A stretch of 64,000 nucleotides of DNA from Blepharisma stoltei (taxonomy: Eukaryota; Ciliophora; Heterotrichea; Heterotrichida; Blepharismidae), in assembly GCA_914767885.1 (NCBI GenBank), contig CAJZBQ010000021.1, positions 620,001 through 684,000 on the forward strand. Direction: 5' to 3'. Under the pieces are notes generated by a model. That model saw only the letters and a list, made by a program, of their open reading frames with translations. It did not search any database and was not told where the DNA came from. The position numbers and the translations under genes were made by a program. How positions within the stretch are numbered: position 1 is the first letter of the stretch; each line of letters starts with the position of its first letter. Below, one piece after another: positions 21,513 through 31,352 of the stretch.

Positions 21513-23448
21513 ATGGAAGATTTCCAATATGAGCGAAGACCCAACAAAATTTATGCTGGGAATCTAAAAAGTTTAGACATTCTAGATATTTATGGCTCTC
21601 CTACGCCAATGAGCCCACTTGATTTTGCGAATTATAAAATCAGTAATTATTTTGGAAATGATAAAATTAACAAAATTCTATTTACAAGAGAAATTACTCA
21701 GACCACAAAAGAGCTTGGATCAGAAAATTTTGAAAAATTGATACCTATTTTGTTTAGCTTGGTAATTTTAATTAAAGGCTCAAGATTCCTGCTTAGAGGT
21801 CCAAATTGAATTTACAAAAAATATCCCAGATTTATACAAGATACTTATAAGTCAAAAAATAGAAGGACTTTGAGACAATATTTTAGCAATATTAATGATA
21901 TCTTTAAAAACAAAGGAAAAAAAATTAAAAGAAGTTGCCGCTAATTCTGTTCTAAAAATATCAAAAATTTGTAATGAGAATGAGCAAACTCATTTATTAG
22001 CTGTTATTTTAAATTTAATTGGAGATGAGGATTTTCAAGCATTGGCAATTGAAATTCTTGGCAAGCTTTGTGATGGCCTTGATATTTCTGCATGTGAAAC
22101 TTTTATTTTACCTGAAGTTTTAAGATTGTGTAGAGATTCTCACTTAAATGTAAAGAAAAAAGCAATAAAAACACTTGGGATTTTAGCAGGCTCTGTGTCG
22201 CTAAATGCTTTTATTAGCGATATATATCCGCTTTATTTATATTTATGCACAAACGAAAATTGAAGCGTTAGAAAAATATGTGCTTCTATTTTAGGAGAAA
22301 TAGCTTCAAAAGCAAATTTTAAAGCACAAAAGACTACTTTATTAGAAACTTATTACCTTTTATTATGAGATAGCGTTTTGATGGTAAAGCAAGCTGCGAG
22401 ATCTCAAATTGGAAGATTTCTATATGAAACAAGAAGCAATGATGCGCTTATTTTGAAAGAATTAATAAATTTAATTTCTGACCAAAATGAGTCATCTATT
22501 GAAACCATGAAATTTTTACCAAGTATCTTTAGAAATAATAAAGTAAAAGAAGAGTGAATGATAGATAGAATCATACAAATTTCAAATAGCTCGAATTCTA
22601 TAGTAAGAGGCTCACTAGTAGGGATTTTAAAATATTTTTCAAGAAATTGTTCACATGAAAGCTTAAAAGAGATAATTCCAATATTCAAAGATTTATTAAG
22701 AGATGTCGATCTCGTCAAAATAAAAGCCATTAAAATCCTACCTGATTTTTTGCAGCATCTTGATTTAAAAGATAGAATTGAATTTTTATCAATTTTAAGA
22801 AGAATTCAAATGAACCAGGTAGGGATAAGGATAAAAAAATCGCTTGGTAAAATATTGAAAGATGCAGCAAAACTATTTCCGAATAATATTACTATTGAAA
22901 AAATTTGGCCTATAATTACTGCTCTATTAAATGATAAAAATACAATAGTAAGACAAGTATCATCATTTTCTATTGGTGCTATTTCTGAATTATTATGAAA
23001 TTCATCACAAAATTTTGATGAGGAAATTCAAAAATTCTTCAGAAATTCAGCTGGAAGTGAAAGCTATCAATTTAGATTGAATTTTGTATGAAGCTTAAGG
23101 AAGATAAAAAACATTTCTTGCTTTGGCGAATGGCTTTTAAATATATTTTATAAGCTTTGTGAGGATTCTATTATTAGCATAAGAATTGCTTGTGCACAGC
23201 ATGTGAAGATAATGCTTGGTAGAAATAATTTATATATATGAAAAAGAGCAGCTTTTATTTTAAATTCAGATCCTGAATGAGATGTTATTTATTTTCTAAA
23301 AGAAAATTCCCAAATCCAAAAGAAAAAGAAATTCGAGTACTCCATAATTCCTCCAAAAAGACTCCCAAAATTAAACACAGATCCTGACTGAGAGCTTGTT
23401 TATGCTTCTAATACAGATTCTTCATCAATAAATATTATAAGTATCTAA
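21513..23448 (+). CDS. PPP4R1: HEAT-repeat phosphatase regulatory subunit, PP4R1-like
   Basis: 639 residues after a 16-nt intron (21762-21777). Tandem HEAT repeats run from about residue 75 to 600 (LIPILFSL-AQDSCLEVQIEF, VAANSVLKI, VKKKAIKTLGILAG, VRKICASILGEIA, IVRQVSSFSIGAI). Seven or more internal TGA codons fall at Trp positions such as ENWSVRK and VWSLRKI. The repeat order and the N-terminal MSPLDFANYKI region resemble the PP4 regulatory subunit 1 / PP2A PR65 group, scaffolds for PP2A-like catalytic subunits. PR65 itself is about 590 residues; the extended C-terminus favours PP4R1. Confidence 0.75.
21762..21777 (+). other. 16-nt intron in PP4R1-like gene
   Basis: GTAATTTTAATTAAAG. Without removal the frame runs into stop codons; with it, SLAQDSCLEVQIEF continues into the HEAT array. 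Confidence 0.85.
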
Positions 23449-23480
23449 AATCATTAAAATAAAACTTTAATAGTAGTTAA

Positions 23481-23909
23481 ATGGATTATCAATCTCCTTT
23501 GAATTTAAGCTATCAGTCTTTTCATTCAAATTCTTCTATTAAGAAAAAGATCAACCCAACCTATGATTTTTCAAAGTGGAGCATGGAAAGACCGAGAGGC
23601 CTAGCTCGTTCAGAATTTTCTCAGAATTCATTTTCAAATATAAGCTTCACATCTCAAGGATTTTTTAATGATCATAAGCCATCGAGAAAAATAATCGATG
23701 CTCCACAGCCACTACCAAGCAGGCCAAGCAGTAAAAGGCATAGAACTCAAACGCCATCAAGAGATCCCATTTTGCAATCTGAAGAAATTCAATATCAGCA
23801 AAGCAATAGAAAGCATGGGTATAATGCCAAGCCATCACCTGATTATGATTATTTTAACAAAAGAAAAAACTGTTTGCCTGCTGAGCTTGGAATCTCAAAA
23901 TCATCATAG
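23481..23909 (+). CDS. Ser/Pro-rich unknown protein
   Basis: 142 residues, low complexity: Ser/Asn-rich start, a PSRPSSKRHRTQTPSRDP basic patch near residue 80. Probably disordered. It starts 32 bp after the PP4R1-like stop. No homologue recognised. Confidence 0.55.
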   Translation: MDYQSPLNLSYQSFHSNSSIKKKINPTYDFSKWSMERPRGLARSEFSQNSFSNISFTSQGFFNDHKPSRKIIDAPQPLPSRPSSKRHRTQTPSRDPILQSEEIQYQQSNRKHGYNAKPSPDYDYFNKRKNCLPAELGISKSS

Positions 23910-23936
23910 TAAATTTTATATAGCAATCGAAGAAAT

Positions 23937-24080
23937 ATGAGCACGGTATTTGAAAATTCATTTGATGCTTATTATACTAAGCCTGCTAAAATAAATCATC
24001 AACAATCTCAATGTGCTGATTTAATACATTACAGGTATGGACCAAGTTTTAAGGATGAGGAAATCACTACGAAGATATAA
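23937..24080 (+). CDS. Very short ORF upstream of a co-oriented coiled-coil gene
   Basis: 47 codons from ATG 23937 to TAA 24078-24080, 9 bp before the next ATG and in the same frame. It could be a separate microprotein or a leader of the next gene; no 15-16 nt intron joins the two. Confidence 0.25.
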   Translation: MSTVFENSFDAYYTKPAKINHQQSQCADLIHYRYGPSFKDEEITTKI

Positions 24081-24089
24081 ATTGCTTAA

Positions 24090-25445
24090 ATGTTGGAATA
24101 TTTAAATAATGCTAAAATAAATATGAAAAGTTCTATTAAAAGACCTCAAAGCGCTGCGAGCTCCAAAGAAGTTAAGCAGTTTTTTAAAAATTTAAAAAAG
24201 AAAAAAGAATACTATGCAGAAATTAATGAAAATTTGATCATCCCCACAATACTGAAAGTTCAGAAGAAAAACCCGAATAAAGAAGATATTGCAAAAGAAT
24301 TCTTAAAAGCAAAGATCAACCAAACAAAAATTGCTATAAACGAGCAATTAAGTGTATTTATTAGACAGGAAATATCATCATTGAAAGTGCAGATTAATAA
24401 ATGCAAATTTTGAAATCCTGAAAAAACGAAAAATTATAAAAAAACATTAAAATTATCCCAAAATGAGCCAAAAATTACCACAGAGCAAAATCCATATAAC
24501 TCAGTTATTCAAGCTAAAGAAAAAATTGAAGAACTGAGAGCGCAAATCGAGATAAATGAAAAAATTATTCTTCAAAGAAATCAAGATGTAACAAATATTT
24601 AGATAATTCGCTTACAATCTAAGATTGAAAAATCTCCTAGCGTGCTAAAATTAACAAAGCACAAAGAAAAAGTCAAAACTATGATTGAAAAAGGCGCAAA
24701 GGAGCTTGAGATTCGGAAAAATATGGAAAATTTATTAATTAAAGGTTATGATCACAGATCAGGTGTCACCACTCCAATGAGTGAGAAAAATAAAGTCATG
24801 AATGTTTTGAATACTCTAGAAAACTGAGATTCAGCTCCAGAAATTGTAAAAAAGCATGTAATTGAGCAAAAAAATGCGATAAATGACCAAGAGAAGGAAA
24901 TCAACGAATTGGAAAGACAGCTCGAAGAAAGGAGGAAAAATTTTATTCATAGTGAATTCCAAAAAATATTGGAAGAGAAGGAAAATTTGTGAAAAAAGGA
25001 ATGGGAAGAAAGAATAGAGTCAGATATAGCAGCACTCAAAAGAAATAAAGAAATGGAGATAAATAATCTAAAATTTCAGAAAAAAATGATAGAAATTGAG
25101 ATAGCTAACCCCCCTCTGTGAGCGAACAATAACATTGGAAAAATCACTATTTTTTGCCGAAAAAACCTATCCTCATGAAAATTTTTTATGAAAAAAAAAT
25201 TGTGATATATTATAATGAAATCTCTAACTAATTCTTTTTAATTTTAAACGGTTTGCATTTTAAAACATAAATTTCACAAATTAAATTAAATTTTTTTGCT
25301 TCTCAATTTTTACAAATTGGAATTTTTTAATTTTAAAAACAAAATTTTTCTATAAAAAAAAAAATTAACCCCTCGGTGAGCGAACAAAATTTTTTTGAAC
25401 GTTCACAGAGGGGGGAGTAAGGAAAAACTCCAAGAAAGGGCATAG
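24090..25445 (+). CDS. Long coiled-coil protein, one intron, one IES
   Basis: 342 residues after removing intron 24588-24602 and IES 25106-25417. Lys/Glu-rich heptads dominate from residue 30 (KEKIEELRAQIEINEKI, DQEKEINELERQLEERRK). The N-terminus has a basic RPQSAASSKE segment. The IES falls nine codons before the stop; the restored end is EIEIAKEKLQERA. Several TGA Trp codons. Probably cytoskeletal or basal-body, but that is only inferred from composition. Confidence 0.7.
24588..24602 (+). other. 15-nt intron
   Basis: GTAACAAATATTTAG between GAT and ATA codons; its removal removes an in-frame TAG. Confidence 0.85.
25106..25417 (+). mobile_element. IES/MITE, CCGTGAGCGAAC family, 312 bp, diverged
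   Basis: GCTAACCCCCCTCTGTGAGCG on the left (25104 on), GGGGGGAGTAAG on the right (25411-25421). Same core (CTAACTAATTC..TTTTAATTTTAAAC) and hairpin, but with an internal deletion. TA-to-TA excision restores the terminal nine codons. Confidence 0.85.
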
Positions 25446-25906
25446 ATAATTTATTATAATCAGACTGCTATCAATAAGACATGTATATTTTTAGTTTGCC
25501 TAAGCTATTAAATATATTAAACTTCATGATCATTATATATGATTAGTTTGCTAATTAGCGTACTAATTTCTGAGCTAATAATTGCACAGATGATGTGCAT
25601 TAACTATTTATATCCTTTCTCTTTAAACGGAATATATATATATCAAAAATCTGTAACGATCGATGAATTTATTTTCAACAATATTTAAATTTCTCAAATA
25701 CCGCAATAGCGGCATGCGCATATATTCATATCCGAATCTGTCATATCATATCACATTATTACACCAGACAAATTGTTTTCCTAATGCTTGGAGAAAAATC
25801 TCCTCTCGTCGTTTATTATATTAATTTTGTGATAGCGTATTATCTGCATATCTGCAGTGGCCGTTGCATCGATTAAGAGCTTTTTTCTGAATTTTATATT
25901 AAATTT
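25446..25906. other. AT-rich spacer
   Basis: 461 bp with no supported ORF or known repeat. An inverted pair GCACAGATGATGTGC sits at about 25587. Confidence 0.4.
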
Positions 25907-27264
25907 ATGTTAAGGTCTAGTAAATTAATAAAGATTATGTCATCAAAGCCTTATATTGAGCTTGCCTACGTCAAAAAAGCCAAGCCAAAACCCAACGAAC
26001 TCCGGGACGCAACAGTTGACTCAAGGCCAAAATCCTTCCAATTCCGCCATGTCGCTCAATGCTTCTGCTCTGATACTAATGGAAATTCCTCGAAAATCAC
26101 GTGCTCTGAAAGCTGCCCATTAAAGTCACCACTCTCTTGTCGAAAAGCTCACAAGTGGTGCCATATAGCTGGAGTCCCTCATAATAGCGAAGCATTATAT
26201 GTAGAGCTGTTAAAAACTCCCTTAAGTACGAGAAAATACCTGACACATTTGGATCAAATTGAAATGGACTTATTACGAACTTTTCCTGATGTACCTTATT
26301 TTAGCAGTGAAGTCGGTAGAGAGTCATTGAAAAGAGTACTTTGTGCTGTAACAAAATACAATATAAAACTTGGCTATGTGCAAGGTATGAATTTTTTAGC
26401 TGCATCCTTGTTATATCATACAAGTGAATCGCAAACTTTCTGGATGATGCTGATTTTGCTTGATAAATATGAATTAAAAGAGAATTTCAAGCCGGATTTT
26501 CCGGGATTGATGAGGCATTGCTATGTAGTAGATTTTCTTTTAGAAAGAAGATTGCCTAGACTAGGTCAACATTTTAAAGAGATGATGATAACATCACCAA
26601 TGTTTCTCACTGATTGGTGCCTAACACTTTTTACGAGGCAAATTCCTTTGCGCTATAACTATAAAATTTTAGGAAATTTTTTCAAACAAGGTTGGGGATT
26701 TTTTTACAAACTTGTTTTATGCTAATTGAGATAAATATAGCCCTTTTTATTACATTTAGCTTGCAGACAGTGAATTTTAGCTTTATGAATATCCATTTAG
26801 TATAATATACTTATTTTAAGAAGACTAGAAACTCGCCTACTTGCTGCTGCGCGACAAGAGAATTATTATTAAATTGAATTATTACTTATTTAAACGATCT
26901 TATTTCAGGCGTCTTTTTAAAATTTCACTTCTACATAATTCAATGTTTCTTTTTTTTGCCCTCTGAAAAAACTGACCCAGAGATTCTCCTGATTCCTCCC
27001 TCGGACCAGGGTGTGGCGCTATTGGGTGAGCCAATCTTTTCCTAAGGGCAAAAAAATGAATTTGCGACAAGAGAAGATATTTTATCAATAATAAAACCGT
27101 TTCAGCCAGGAGATTGGAAAGAGTTTGTTAAACTTTTGAAAAATAGTAGGCTTGAAAAATTGAGCTGGAAAAAACTTGCAAAAATAGCGAAAAATGATAA
27201 CATTGATATGGAATTAGTATCTGAATTACTTGAGAGGCCTGAGTCTGCGCTAGAAAAATATTAA
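25907..27264 (+). CDS. TBC-domain Rab GTPase-activating protein, interrupted
   Basis: The TBC domain spans about residues 90-265: HIAGVPHNSEALY, then the arginine-finger region DLLRTFPDVPYFSS (the classic IxxDxxR appears as QIEMDLLRTFP), then the glutamine-finger motif KLGYVQGMNFLAA, and SPMFLTDWCLTLFTRQIPL. GAPs of this type stimulate Rab GTP hydrolysis. The N-terminus has a Cys-rich patch (CFCSDTNGNSSKITCSESC). The frame breaks after FFYKLVLC and resumes at SIIKPFQPGDWKEF. Excising 26718-27082 between TAs would give YKLVLSIIKPF and 330 residues, but that junction is not proven. Confidence 0.8.
26718..27082 (+). mobile_element. Probable IES in the TBC gene, 365 bp, borders tentative
   Basis: Stop codons in all frames separate two coding parts. 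TA 26718-26719 and TA 27083-27084 have matching codon phase and the length gives the needed frame change. Inside, GCGACAAGAGAA occurs twice (26857 and 27064), which may be a target-site duplication of a smaller nested insertion carrying TTTTTTGCCCT and AGGGCAAAAAAA as an inverted pair. Confidence 0.5.
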
Positions 27265-27293
27265 CCAGTAATTCGATTTTCTATTTAATGTAA

Positions 27294-27587
27294 ATTAGGT
27301 TAGGTTATAAAAATCAGGCGTTAGCCATATTGGTGACGCAGCCCTACTGCAGGCAATTGGAGTAGTTTGATCCCAAGGATCAGCTCTTTGGTGTCTTTCT
27401 GCCAATGGTCCTTGGATCCAAAAGGACGTTGTGAGCACCTCCATTTTCAACCACAGGAAAGCAGCCAAACCTATCGTATATATCTCTCTCTCAAGCCTGC
27501 ACTTGATTCTCGGCTCGGAGACCGTCCCATTTCGCCGTGGCCATAAAGTCTAAACAGCTGCGCCATGTGTCGCCATTTTAATGTATA
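27294..27587 (-). mobile_element. SINE-like retroelement (type 3), intergenic, 294 bp
   Basis: Perfect 12-bp target-site duplication TATTTAATGTAA (27282-27293, 27588-27599). Minus-strand 5' end CATTAAAATGGCGACAC; 3' tail is a short TTAGG-type repeat (27294-27310). Body shared with 35965-36473 and, inverted, with 59186-59697. Confidence 0.8.
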
Positions 27588-27771
27588 TATTTAATGTAAG
27601 GTAATTGTAAATAAATTTTATACTAGCGCTATGGTAAATAAAGAATCATGAAAATAAGCATAAAATAAATTAATACTTATGAAAACTATAATAATTTATT
27701 AATTAATATGAAATTAATTAAAAATGAGGCTTGCTCTATTATCAGGTTTAGAAATAAAATTAATTTATTTC

Positions 27772-28221
27772 TTACGACAATCCTCTCTGTCTTCTAATTT
27801 CTTTTATCTCATCACTTAATAATCCTTTTCTATCAAGATAGGCTACATAATCTCCATCTTCAACAGCTTCCACAAGCCCACTATTCAAATACTTAACAAT
27901 ATCCTCTCTATTTTTATATAAATAAGAAAATGCTTTTTCTCCGCTCTCTAATTCCACTTCTTTTCTTATATAAAATTCAGGTATCTCTTCAAATGCATCA
28001 AGCTCAGGTATTTCTTCTATCCTAATTAAATAAATTTCTCCTTTAATTTTTCCATTACCTTCCATTGCATAAGAAAGTGTCCCATTAACTCTTGAGTATA
28101 ATTCAGCATGTATCATATAATCTTCTCCTTCAAAAATTGGATTTACAAGCTTGTGATGATATAATAATCCATATCTCAGAGTCCCATATACAAAAACTCT
28201 TATCAAGTTTTCTTCAGCCAT
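27772..28221 (-). CDS. AIG2-like / gamma-glutamylamine cyclotransferase family protein
   Basis: 149 residues. The N-terminal VFVYGTLRYGLLYH is the YGxL substrate-binding loop of the GGCT-like fold; the acidic residue region IPELDAFEEIPEFYIRKEVEL corresponds to the LDxxEGYxxxxYxR motif that carries the catalytic Glu. Enzymes of this fold cyclise gamma-glutamyl amines or peptides to 5-oxoproline. Exact substrate unknown. No intron or IES. Its start is only 13 bp from the stop of the STPGR gene on the same strand. Confidence 0.85.
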   Translation of the reverse strand: MAEENLIRVFVYGTLRYGLLYHHKLVNPIFEGEDYMIHAELYSRVNGTLSYAMEGNGKIKGEIYLIRIEEIPELDAFEEIPEFYIRKEVELESGEKAFSYLYKNREDIVKYLNSGLVEAVEDGDYVAYLDRKGLLSDEIKEIRRQRGLS

Positions 28222-28234
28222 TTATTATTTATAT

Positions 28235-29692
28235 TTACTTATTTTTCAATGGACTTGATCTTACATCATAAGTCCCAGGTCCAGGAATGTCATTTTTTCC
28301 GGGAGAAGGAAATCTTGGGGTTGTAGATTTGAAAAATTTAGCTTTCGGCGAAAAATCAGTATTATAAAAGCCAGGGTCAGGAGCTCCTGTCTTTTTTATT
28401 CAATAGTCTCTTGCCAAAGGAAATCTTATATCGGAAGAATTAAAAGGTGCCTTATTTTTGTCTATTTTTACAGGCAATGGCGTAATCCCGATAATATTTT
28501 CAACGTCATTAGTAGATACTGCGTAAAATTCAGGGTTTTGCTTATCTAGTGGTAGAAATCGCTTTTGTTTATTATCAAGGATTGCTGATTTCTGCAGTTT
28601 CTTGGTGTTAGATCTGTAATAGGCAGGACCAACCCCTGGTTTTCCTTTAAAAAAATCGAATTTAAAGCGATCTGTTGTATTGAAAGAAAAATCCCTGGGC
28701 GAAGATTCAGGTGACTCATAGGCTCCTGGGCCTACAGCAATTGATATTGTAGAATTTAGCCTATTAGATTCCGAATTAAATATAGAAGTTTCCTATGTTT
28801 GGCGCTGTAAGGCCGATAAATTCTGATCGGAATTTATCGGTTGGTTGCACCAAATCAATGCCTTGGTCGGACCAAAAAGCGATTTGGTCCGACGAACTTG
28901 GAAAGCTCCTGGGAAAATGTCTGCGCTTTCAGCGCTATATAGAGGAAACCTCTATACATAAGTAGCTGCATGATTATTTGCTGATGGCTTTGGGGTATAT
29001 AGTCCTACTCCTGGGACTTCAGTTATTATAGGTTTGCCTAAACTACAAGTCCTTAATCTTTTTGTTCCAAAATTGAGAAATTCAGGTAGTTTTGTATTAG
29101 ATTTTGGGTCATAGCTTCCAGGCCCAGGAACTCCATTGATATTTTCTTCTAGTTTTTCACTTTTTGAAGCAAAAGCCCATGAAGTGTCGATTTTTGGAAT
29201 TTTCTCTCTAAAATCGTAGCTGCCTGGTCCTGGATTTTCTCAGCTTGCTAGCTTGCTAGGGGGATGGTGAATATTTTTAGGGTTTCATAATTCTCTATCT
29301 TTCTTGTTTTTAGAGAATTCTGTTGATCTTCCTCTGTTTTTTGGAGAAATCTCATCAAAGCTTTTTCTTGGAAATTCAATTATAGGGGAAGCTGAACCTT
29401 GAGATGATGATTTTAATATAAATTTATCCTCAATTCCTTCCTGGTTTCTGGTGGATTTTGGGCTTCAATCTTTATGGGAAATATAACTACCTGGGCCTGG
29501 TGTTTGGAAAGGGTAATTTAATGGATCCAAAACGCTAAATTTCGATATTTTTCTTGCAGAAGTACCAAATCCGCCGTTGATTTTTTTAATCTTTATAGGA
29601 ATTTTTTGAGTTTTTTGGATATAGGAAGTTGCTGGCTTTGAATTTATAAAAAAAGTGTCTTTAGTAAGATCAAACTCTTCATCATTTGACAT
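28235..29692 (-). CDS. SHIPPO / STPGR (sperm-tail PG-rich repeat) ciliary protein, IES inside
   Basis: 427 residues after removing 28781-28954. At least six PGPGxY repeats are visible (TPGPGSYIS, NPGPGSYDF, VPGPGSYDP, VPGVGLYTP, AVGPGAYES, IPGPGTYDV). STPGR proteins (ODF3/SHIPPO family) bind axonemal or ciliary microtubules, fitting a ciliate. The IES lies between two repeats; excision joins ANNHAATYV to FNSESNRL in frame. A related gene follows at 29712-30440. Confidence 0.9.
28781..28954 (-). mobile_element. IES with terminal inverted repeats, 174 bp
   Basis: TIRs TATAGARGTTTCCT then GCGCTG at each end; internal hairpins GATAAATTCTGATCGGAATTTATC and GGTCGGACC/GGTCCGACG. TA at 28781-28782 and 28955-28956; removal keeps the frame (58 codons). 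Unrelated to the CCGTGAGCGAAC family. Confidence 0.85.
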
Positions 29693-29711
29693 AATATTTT
29701 TATTTACATTA

Positions 29712-30440
29712 TTACGTTTGAATAATACTTGATAAGTCTAAGCTTAACGCTCGCCTTTTCTTCCTTATTGGGACCTTATCAATAAACGCTACTGTAATGA
29801 CATCATACGTTCCAGGTCCAGGCGTATCATTTAACGAGTTTCTGTGAGGAGTCCGTCTCCCAAAAGCTATTGACGCGTATCTGCTTGGTATTACTAAAGA
29901 ATGACTCGGATTATAAGTTCCTGGAGGAGGAGTTTCTGATCTGGTCTTAACAAAATTTCTGCCCTTAAATGAAAATGATGGGGAGTTTCCTACAGATCTT
30001 ACATCATAAGAGCCAGGGCCAGGAGTTGATTGCTGCCTAGAATGAGATGATCTTGACGGTGATATTTTAGTAGAAATCCCTAGCTTATCAAAACAGCTTG
30101 AAAGTTTATATGCAGTTGGAGGAGGTGAGTCTTTGCCAAATGCATTAGAAGGTGCCGTGCGCTTTCCATAGCCAATGCCTGCTGCGCGTGCCTTCCCTAA
30201 GGCTGATTTTATTATAATATATCCAGGACCTGAATTTGTTTTCTCTCCTTTGAAACGATCAGCTTTAGAGAAGCTTCAACAAACCGAATTTTTTCCAATT
30301 GTGCTTGCAACTTCATTTATTAATACAATATTTTCATATAAAGAGCTTTGTGAAGTTCTTCTTTCTCTGGCGATTTTAGAGTTCTTTGGGGATTTTGATT
30401 TGTTTTTCTTTTTTAATGAAATCGTGTAAGGATTCGGCAT
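29712..30440 (-). CDS. Second SHIPPO / STPGR ciliary protein
   Basis: 242 residues, start ATG 30438-30440, one TGA Trp (NSVCWSFS). Repeats are SGPGYII, TPGPGSYDV, PPPGTYNP and TPGPGTYDV. The paralogue lies just downstream on the same strand, suggesting a tandem duplication of axonemal STPGR genes. The C-terminus is Arg/Lys-rich. No IES. Confidence 0.85.
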
Positions 30441-30888
30441 AATATTTGCATGAATTAAAATGGAGTTGTTTTAATTTAAAGTAGAGATGCATTAAAAAAT
30501 GTAGTGAGCTATTTTTTCAGAATATTTAAGAATTTATATGAAATTTAAGACACTTAAAACAACATTAATTATGCTAGGCTACCAATATGGAAATATTAAA
30601 ATCGTAAAAATTTGGAGAGGAGAATTCATAAAATTTCTTGTTAAAATAAAATGATTACCCTATAAACATTAATTTATAATATTTAGCATAAAATTTGCCA
30701 AGATAAAACTTTAAATTTTAATAATTCATATAAAGATTGTACTAAATTCTAAAAGTTTAAAAAGCAATCTCTATTTCTTTAAAATCAAATAATTTCTTCT
30801 AAAATATGCTTACTAAATTTTTTTAATTAAATTTAATCATGAAATGATTATTTTCAATTGCTTTATTCTTCATTGTTTATAAAAGTTC

Positions 30889-31313
30889 TTAACTTAACTT
30901 AATTATCTGGTGTTTAAGGTGTCTAGTGCCGCAGCCCAAAAGGACCTATGGCAAAACTAGTGACGTAGGCGAGCCATCTTGGAGCAGGTCAGCCCTGGCC
31001 AAGCCTTCTATCAACTCCTGCTTCACCAGTCTTGCTGCACGTCTCACCCGGCGCGATGCCGTCGCCCTTGTCTCGACTCAGCTCCTGCGCGTGTTCCGCC
31101 TGAGGGTCATCTTCCCGTGGAGATGTGCTGAGAGGTAAAACCCCGAAATCTTGAGAGGACTGAGGAGAAGTTCCTCTGGTTATCCCCAGAGTTAAAAACC
31201 GCTATTGCTGTCCAGAAGTTCTCGAGTGAAAACCTAACCCCATAAATAAAATTCCATGAGGGAGAGAAAATTAGCAGAGCTAATTTCTCTCGAACCGAAT
31301 GCCATTTTATTTC
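30889..31313 (-). mobile_element. SINE-like retroelement (type 2), intergenic, 425 bp
   Basis: Perfect 14-bp target-site duplication GTTTATAAAAGTTC (30875-30888, 31314-31327). Minus-strand start GAAATAAAATGGCATTCGG; tail TTAAG repeats (30889-30904). Shares GAGAAATTAGCTCTGC-type and TTCTCGAGTG-type segments with 9535-9912. It ends 40 bp before the giant guanylyl cyclase start codon. Confidence 0.85.
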
Positions 31314-31352
31314 GTTTATAAAAGTTCAAAACCTAAAAAGCCTATAATAAAT

